49,437 nucleotides of DNA from a virus, in IMG/VR virus record IMGVR_UViG_3300043411_000601, positions 1 through 49,437 of that record, one strand, 5' to 3'. The notes under the pieces are model-generated. The model was not told the DNA's origin and searched no databases. It was given only the letters and a program-made list of their open reading frames with translations. Made by a program: the position numbers and the translations under genes. Of the stretch, positions 45,612 through 49,437 are shown piece after piece. Position 1 is the stretch's first letter. Each line of letters begins with the position of its first letter.

Positions 45612-46352
45612 ATGGCCCCCCGCAAGAAAGTAGACCCAAAGGCTGCTGCCGACGCCGCCGAGGCTCGGTCGAAGTCCAAGAAAAACACCAAGGCCAGCAC
45701 CGTCGCTGCGCCGAAGACATCCCCGGCGGTCGCTGCCGCCGCCAAGAGCCCCGACACCGACAAGGAAGCGAAGGCCCTGTTCCTGCAGGCGCTGCCGAAG
45801 ATCGCCGACTTGAAGGCGAAGCTGAACACCGCCACCGCCAATCTGCGCAACGCCTACAAGACAGCGAAGTCGGACGGCTTCCTGAAGAGCGACTTCGACG
45901 AGGCGTTCGAAATTCAGGGTGCCGAAGGCGAGAAGAAAAAGAAGGCCGCCATCGCCCGCTCACTGACCATCGCGAAGTGGCTGGGCTGCGATCTCGGCTC
46001 CCAGCTCGACCTGTTCGTGCAGGACGCCCGGGTGCCGGCCGCCGACCGTGCCTACGAGGAGGGGCAGGCCGCCTCGATGAAGGGCGAGAGCCTGAAGTGC
46101 GAATATCACCCCGCCACGGAGCAATACCGCCAGTTTGCCAAGGGGTATCACGACGACCAAGAGACCCGGATCAAGAAGGGGATCACCAAGTTGCCGGTCG
46201 CGGTAGCTGAAGACCAGAAGGAGGCTGGCGCGAAGGTCGAGGCCAACGGCAAACAGCGCGCTGCTGACGCCAAGGAGTTTGATGCGCCGGCATCAGGCAC
46301 ACCCATGACCCGCGAGCAGTACAAGCGCCAGCAGGAAGCGTTGGCGAATTAA
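45612..46352 (+). CDS. Basic phage protein with RMF-like segment
   Basis: 246 residues. The N-terminal 60 residues are Lys/Ala-rich and probably disordered. A helical middle follows. The segment DRAYEEGQAASMKGESLKCEYHPATEQYRQFAKGYHDDQE resembles ribosome modulation factor (YxxGxxA...G.....C.Y.......R..W..G). It might hibernate or retune host ribosomes, which is speculative. The C-terminus is polar. Confidence 0.6.
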   Translation: MAPRKKVDPKAAADAAEARSKSKKNTKASTVAAPKTSPAVAAAAKSPDTDKEAKALFLQALPKIADLKAKLNTATANLRNAYKTAKSDGFLKSDFDEAFEIQGAEGEKKKKAAIARSLTIAKWLGCDLGSQLDLFVQDARVPAADRAYEEGQAASMKGESLKCEYHPATEQYRQFAKGYHDDQETRIKKGITKLPVAVAEDQKEAGAKVEANGKQRAADAKEFDAPASGTPMTREQYKRQQEALAN

Positions 46353-46357
46353 GATCG

Positions 46358-46987
46358 ATGCCCCAGCACAAGCGCAAAGACCTAACGGGGTTACGTGTCG
46401 GTCGATGGCTTGTGCTGGGTTTTTCTCACCGAGACCACCGCTGGGGTCGATACCTTGCGATGTGGAATTGTCGATGTAGTTGCGGTGCAGAACGCGCTGT
46501 TTTAGCCATGCACCTTTCCACCGGGAAGACGACGTCCTGCGGCTGCGCGGCCGGCACTCACCGTATGACAAAGTCGGACGTCTATATCATCTGGGTGCAG
46601 ATGATTGGGCGGTGCCATCGTCCAAAGACCTTCCGTTATAGGGATTATGGGGGTCGAGGAATTATTGTTTGTGACCGTTGGCGACGCAGCTTTAGTGATT
46701 TTTACGCCGATATCGGCCCGCGCCCAACGAAGCAGCACACGATTGATAGGTTGAATGTTGACGGCAATTATGAGCCCGGCAATGTTCGCTGGGCCACCGC
46801 TGCCGAGCAAAACCAAAATCAGCGAAGAACGAAGCTGAACCCAGAGAAGGTTTTGGCGATTCGAGCTGTGGCTACCCCGCACAACAGGCTGTCTCTGGCC
46901 GCCCAGTATGGCGTGACCCCGCGCATGATCGACCTTGTATCAAAGGGGCTGGCTTGGAAAAACATCGGTGGGCAGCTCAGGTCATGA
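46358..46987 (+). CDS. HNH endonuclease (YxDYGGRG type)
   Basis: 209 residues. Features of the long HNH family: GRWLVLGF at the start, zinc pairs CRCSCG and SCGC, then YRDYGGRGIIVCDRW, HTIDRLNVDGNYEPGNVRWATAAEQNQNQ, and a C-terminal helix-turn-helix-like LAAQYGVTPRMIDLVSKG. Low GC. The stop overlaps the ATG of the RuvC-like gene (ATGA), so it sits at a gene junction like the other homing genes here. Confidence 0.88.
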   Translation: MPQHKRKDLTGLRVGRWLVLGFSHRDHRWGRYLAMWNCRCSCGAERAVLAMHLSTGKTTSCGCAAGTHRMTKSDVYIIWVQMIGRCHRPKTFRYRDYGGRGIIVCDRWRRSFSDFYADIGPRPTKQHTIDRLNVDGNYEPGNVRWATAAEQNQNQRRTKLNPEKVLAIRAVATPHNRLSLAAQYGVTPRMIDLVSKGLAWKNIGGQLRS

Positions 46988-47511
46988 TCATCATCGGCAT
47001 AGACCCCGGCCTCAATGGCGCGGTGGCGGCGCTGCAGCCGGCCGACCATGAGGGCGACGAATACATCCTCGACGCCATCGACCTACCGACTATGCCGGAC
47101 GGCACCAAGCGCCAGATCGACGAGATGGAGTTGGCGCGCTGGCTGCGTCTGGTGACGCTGGGGAAGCCCGCCCGTGCGATAATCGAGAACGTGAGGGCGA
47201 TGCCATCGATCCCCGGCGCAGGCGGCGAGCGGCGCTCTATGGGCTCTGCATCGTCGTTCCGGTTCGGCCTCGCCGCCGGCCAGCTGCGCTCGACCATCCG
47301 GATGGCCGGCATCCCCCTCGAATTTGTGGAGTCAGCCTCGTGGAAGAAGTGGTTCGGGTTGCGGGGCGGCAACAAGGAGGAGAGCCGGCAGCGGGCGCTG
47401 GAGCTGTGGCCGTTCTCGGCCTACCTGCTGAAGCGCAAGATGGATCACCAGCGGGCCGAGGCGATGCTGATCGCCAAGTATGGTAATCGACCCCTCATAG
47501 GAAGGAATTGA
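46984..47511 (+). CDS. RuvC-like Holliday junction resolvase
   Basis: 175 residues from ATG 46984 (ATGA overlap). RNase H-fold motifs: IIGIDPGLNGAVAAL (first catalytic Asp), AIIENVRAMPS (acidic second motif), and a C-terminal KMDHQRAEAMLIAKYG (DxxD/E-type helix). It would resolve branched recombination intermediates before packaging. The phage also carries a RusA-like enzyme in the tRNA array. Confidence 0.85.
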   Translation: MIIIGIDPGLNGAVAALQPADHEGDEYILDAIDLPTMPDGTKRQIDEMELARWLRLVTLGKPARAIIENVRAMPSIPGAGGERRSMGSASSFRFGLAAGQLRSTIRMAGIPLEFVESASWKKWFGLRGGNKEESRQRALELWPFSAYLLKRKMDHQRAEAMLIAKYGNRPLIGRN

Positions 47512-47513
47512 GC

Positions 47514-48251
47514 ATGCTGTCCGATACCTCGCAGCGACGCTTCCAAAAACACTCCAAGGCCGGCAAACCGATGGTGCTGGCCGAGACGCACCCGGCGGTG
47601 GTCGAGGGGCGATCCCTGTTCACCAAATCAGCGAACGCTGGGCGCGGCACCGGCCGTGTTCTAATTTCCGGTCACAACCAGCGCAAGCTGGGCCGGCGGG
47701 TGGCGAAGGGACGCTGGACCGGGTTCGAGATTTACACTCTGACGCTGGAGGAGCGCAAAACCTGCCCCCGCACCTGCACCGAGTGGCAGTCCTGCTACGG
47801 CAACAGGATGCCGTGGTCGATCCGTCATCCCTCCGGTGAGGAGTTGGAGCGCAAAATCGGTGAAGAGCTGATTGAACTGCAGGCCAAACATCCGAGTGGC
47901 TTCGTCGTCCGACTGCACATTCTCGGCGATTTCTACTCGGCGGACTATGTCCGTAAATGGGGCGACTGGCTCGATCAATTCCCGGCCCTCCATGTCTTCG
48001 GCTACACCGCGCGACAGGGTGACGACATCGCCGCCGCGCTCGCCGAGCTGATTACCACAAGATGGGACCGGTTCGCTATTCGCTCTTCCGGAGCCGTCCT
48101 CGAAAATATTCCTGCGTCGGTCGTTCTGGACACAAAAGAGCAGGCTACCCACGAGATCGTGTGTCCGGTACAGACCGAGCAGACTGCATGTTGCGCGACG
48201 TGCGCGCTGTGCTGGTCGACCACGAAGGCCATCGCCTTCCTGCGCCATTGA
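47514..48251 (+). CDS. Gp88-like cysteine-rich phage protein
   Basis: 245 residues from ATG 47514 (GGAAGGA upstream). Matches the phage Gp88 pattern: SGHNQRKLGRRVAKGRWTGFEIYTLTLEERKTCPRTCTEWQSCYGNRMPW, then VRLHILGDFYSADYVRKWGDWL, and a C-terminal Cys cluster (IVCPVQTEQTACCATCALCW). The cysteines could hold a metal or iron-sulphur centre. Function unknown. Confidence 0.72.
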   Translation: MLSDTSQRRFQKHSKAGKPMVLAETHPAVVEGRSLFTKSANAGRGTGRVLISGHNQRKLGRRVAKGRWTGFEIYTLTLEERKTCPRTCTEWQSCYGNRMPWSIRHPSGEELERKIGEELIELQAKHPSGFVVRLHILGDFYSADYVRKWGDWLDQFPALHVFGYTARQGDDIAAALAELITTRWDRFAIRSSGAVLENIPASVVLDTKEQATHEIVCPVQTEQTACCATCALCWSTTKAIAFLRH

Positions 48252-48409
48252 CGAAGCGCGCGAATCGTTCGAAAAAGAAAAGGCCCCCAGAGGCGGTGAA
48301 CCTCCGAGGGCCGAAAACCAATCGATTGCACCGATTGGGGCGTCACGGGTAAAATAGGGGTAGACCCCGATCCCGTCAACCGTCCCGATCCAAATTTGGA
48401 AGGACGGTT
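48252..48409 (+). promoter_or_regulatory. Promoter, operator-like repeat and start-site hairpin upstream of helicase gene
   Basis: Candidate promoter TTGCAC (48326-48331), 18 bases, TAAAAT (48350-48355). A perfect inverted repeat CCAATCG/CGATTGG (48318-48324, 48332-48338) overlaps the -35. Just before the ATG an 8-bp stem AACCGTCC/GGACGGTT (48378-48385, 48402-48409) encloses the palindrome CCAAATTTGG and traps the AAGGA ribosome-binding site. Upstream is a GGCCC/GGGCC hairpin without a T-tract. Confidence 0.5.
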
Positions 48410-49437
48410 ATGGCTAAACTCCCTGAATGGTCTCCCTTCGACGTCGGAATTGAACAGGCGCTCCTTGGCGCTGTCCTCATGAACAACGACGCGCACGGGC
48501 TGGTTTCACGCCTCGTGACGGTCGATGACTTCTACGAGGGCATCCACCAGAAAATATGGGAGGTCGCCACCCAGCTGATCGAGGCCGGCAAGCCGGCGTC
48601 GCCGCTGACGATCCGGGTGTTCCTGCAGGAGTTCGAACTGCTGGAGGGCATCACCACCAGCCAGTACCTCGCCAAGCTGGCCGCCGGTGCTGTCACGGTC
48701 GTGAACGCCCCAGATTTTGCCAAGATCATCCGGGAACTCGCCGACCGCCGCCGGCTCGCCGACATCGGCCGCCAGTTGGTACCTACGGAGGCCACAGGAG
48801 CCGCCCAGATGGCCGCAGAGGCCATCGAGGCACTGGACGCCATCGTCACCGCCAGCGCGCCCACGGGGGCCCCTGCGGTCGATATGAGGCAGGCTATGGC
48901 GCGCGCGGTCGAGGCATCAGCTCAGGCCTACCAGAACGACGGCCACATCGTCGGCATCCCCACCACCCTCCGGGACCTCGACGCCAAGACCGGCGGCATG
49001 TCGCGGGGCGACCTCGTGATCCTCGCTGGCCGCCCCGGCATGGGCAAGTCGGCCGCGATGCTGACCATGCTGCGCCGGCAGGCCGAGCAGGGCTTCAGCT
49101 CGATGCTGGTCTCGCTGGAGATGTCGGACGTTCCGATGTCGCACCGCATGATATCGGACGCGATCTTCGACCTCCCGGGCGACAACATCCCCTACACCTT
49201 CCTGCGCTCCGGGCGGTTTCACGAGAAGCTATTCGAGGTGATTCGCGAAACCGCCGCCGCGCTGGCGGAGTTGCCGATCCGCATCGAGCAGCAGCCGGGC
49301 CTGACGGTGTCCCAGATCGCCGCGCGCGCCCGCCAGCTGAAGCGGAAGCGGGGGCTGGACATTCTGGCGGTCGACCACCTCGACCTCGTGAAGGCCTCCG
49401 GGCGCTACGCCGGCAACAAGGTCTACGAGCTGGGCGA
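48410..49437 (+). CDS. DnaB-type replicative helicase (truncated by window edge)
   Basis: 342 codons visible, open at the right edge. N-terminal helical domain (EQALLGAVLMNNDAHGLVSRLVTVDDFYEGIHQKIWEVA) and a linker. Then the RecA-like ATPase: Walker A AGRPGMGKSA (residues 207-214 region), SMLVSLEMSDVPM, and Walker B LDILAVDHLDLV. It unwinds DNA at the phage fork. Full-length DnaB is about 450 residues, so roughly the last quarter is missing here. Translation is probably controlled by the hairpin over its start. Confidence 0.9.
   Translation, partial: MAKLPEWSPFDVGIEQALLGAVLMNNDAHGLVSRLVTVDDFYEGIHQKIWEVATQLIEAGKPASPLTIRVFLQEFELLEGITTSQYLAKLAAGAVTVVNAPDFAKIIRELADRRRLADIGRQLVPTEATGAAQMAAEAIEALDAIVTASAPTGAPAVDMRQAMARAVEASAQAYQNDGHIVGIPTTLRDLDAKTGGMSRGDLVILAGRPGMGKSAAMLTMLRRQAEQGFSSMLVSLEMSDVPMSHRMISDAIFDLPGDNIPYTFLRSGRFHEKLFEVIRETAAALAELPIRIEQQPGLTVSQIAARARQLKRKRGLDILAVDHLDLVKASGRYAGNKVYELG

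Noticed and set aside
1-49437. CRISPR array, insertion sequence or integrase
   Set aside because: No regularly spaced repeats, transposase or integrase motifs were found on either strand.

Overview
The window is one contiguous piece of a GC-rich, tailed-phage genome with podovirus-type architecture. It runs from the end of a gene upstream of the capsid module to the first 342 codons of a DnaB-type helicase. No integrase, portal or terminase is seen, and no bacterial housekeeping gene. The high GC, the rhizobial-phage look of many small proteins and the absence of host genes suggest an alphaproteobacterial (Rhizobiales-like) host; this is inference.

Layout. (1) 1-9.2 kb, + strand: a partial gene, two tandem paralogous proteins, a glycosyltransferase, a decoration-like protein, a Mu gpT-like major capsid protein, small virion proteins and a P22 gp4-like adaptor, interrupted by two HNH and one GIY-YIG endonuclease. 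(2) 9.2-16.3 kb: receptor-binding and tail genes, including a beta-rich spike with a Sec signal peptide, a tail-collar fibre and a large nozzle-like protein. (3) 16.3-28.6 kb: three giant presumed ejection proteins. One is a 1,746-residue polyvalent protein with an HExxH motif and an ADP-ribosyltransferase domain, one carries an internal S74-like segment, and one has an N-terminal inorganic-pyrophosphatase domain. (4) 28.6-31.1 kb: lysis cassette (amidase-SH3 endolysin, holin candidate, lipoprotein, small membrane proteins). (5) 31.1-36.6 kb: a structured leader, then 36 recognisable tRNA genes covering all 20 amino acids, plus tRNA fragments. Three HNH genes, a RusA-like resolvase and a 40-residue zinc-knuckle-like protein lie among them, and a strong rho-independent terminator closes the array. 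(6) 36.6-45.2 kb, - strand: a tightly overlapping early operon with DnaA-domain-IV-like protein, DnaQ-like exonuclease, YqaJ/lambda-type exonuclease, ERF annealing protein, GIY-YIG and HNH endonucleases and many small unknowns. (7) 45.2-49.4 kb, + strand: a divergent operator region, a Cro/YdaS-like repressor, an RMF-like protein, another HNH, a RuvC-like resolvase, a Gp88-like cysteine-rich protein and DnaB helicase.

How it fits together. The Cro-like gene and the early - strand operon diverge from a shared palindromic operator. Exo plus ERF form a Red-like recombination pair, with two different resolvases (RuvC-like, RusA-like). Nearly all genes are joined by 4-bp ATGA/GTGA or TGATG overlaps. 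The most unusual content is the tRNA array. Ten tRNAs have a non-canonical T-loop of the form G-K-C-R-G-N-A, several have minimal or displaced D-arms, two have C33, and one locus reads as a circularly permuted tRNA (3' half before 5' half). All tRNA folds here were done by eye.
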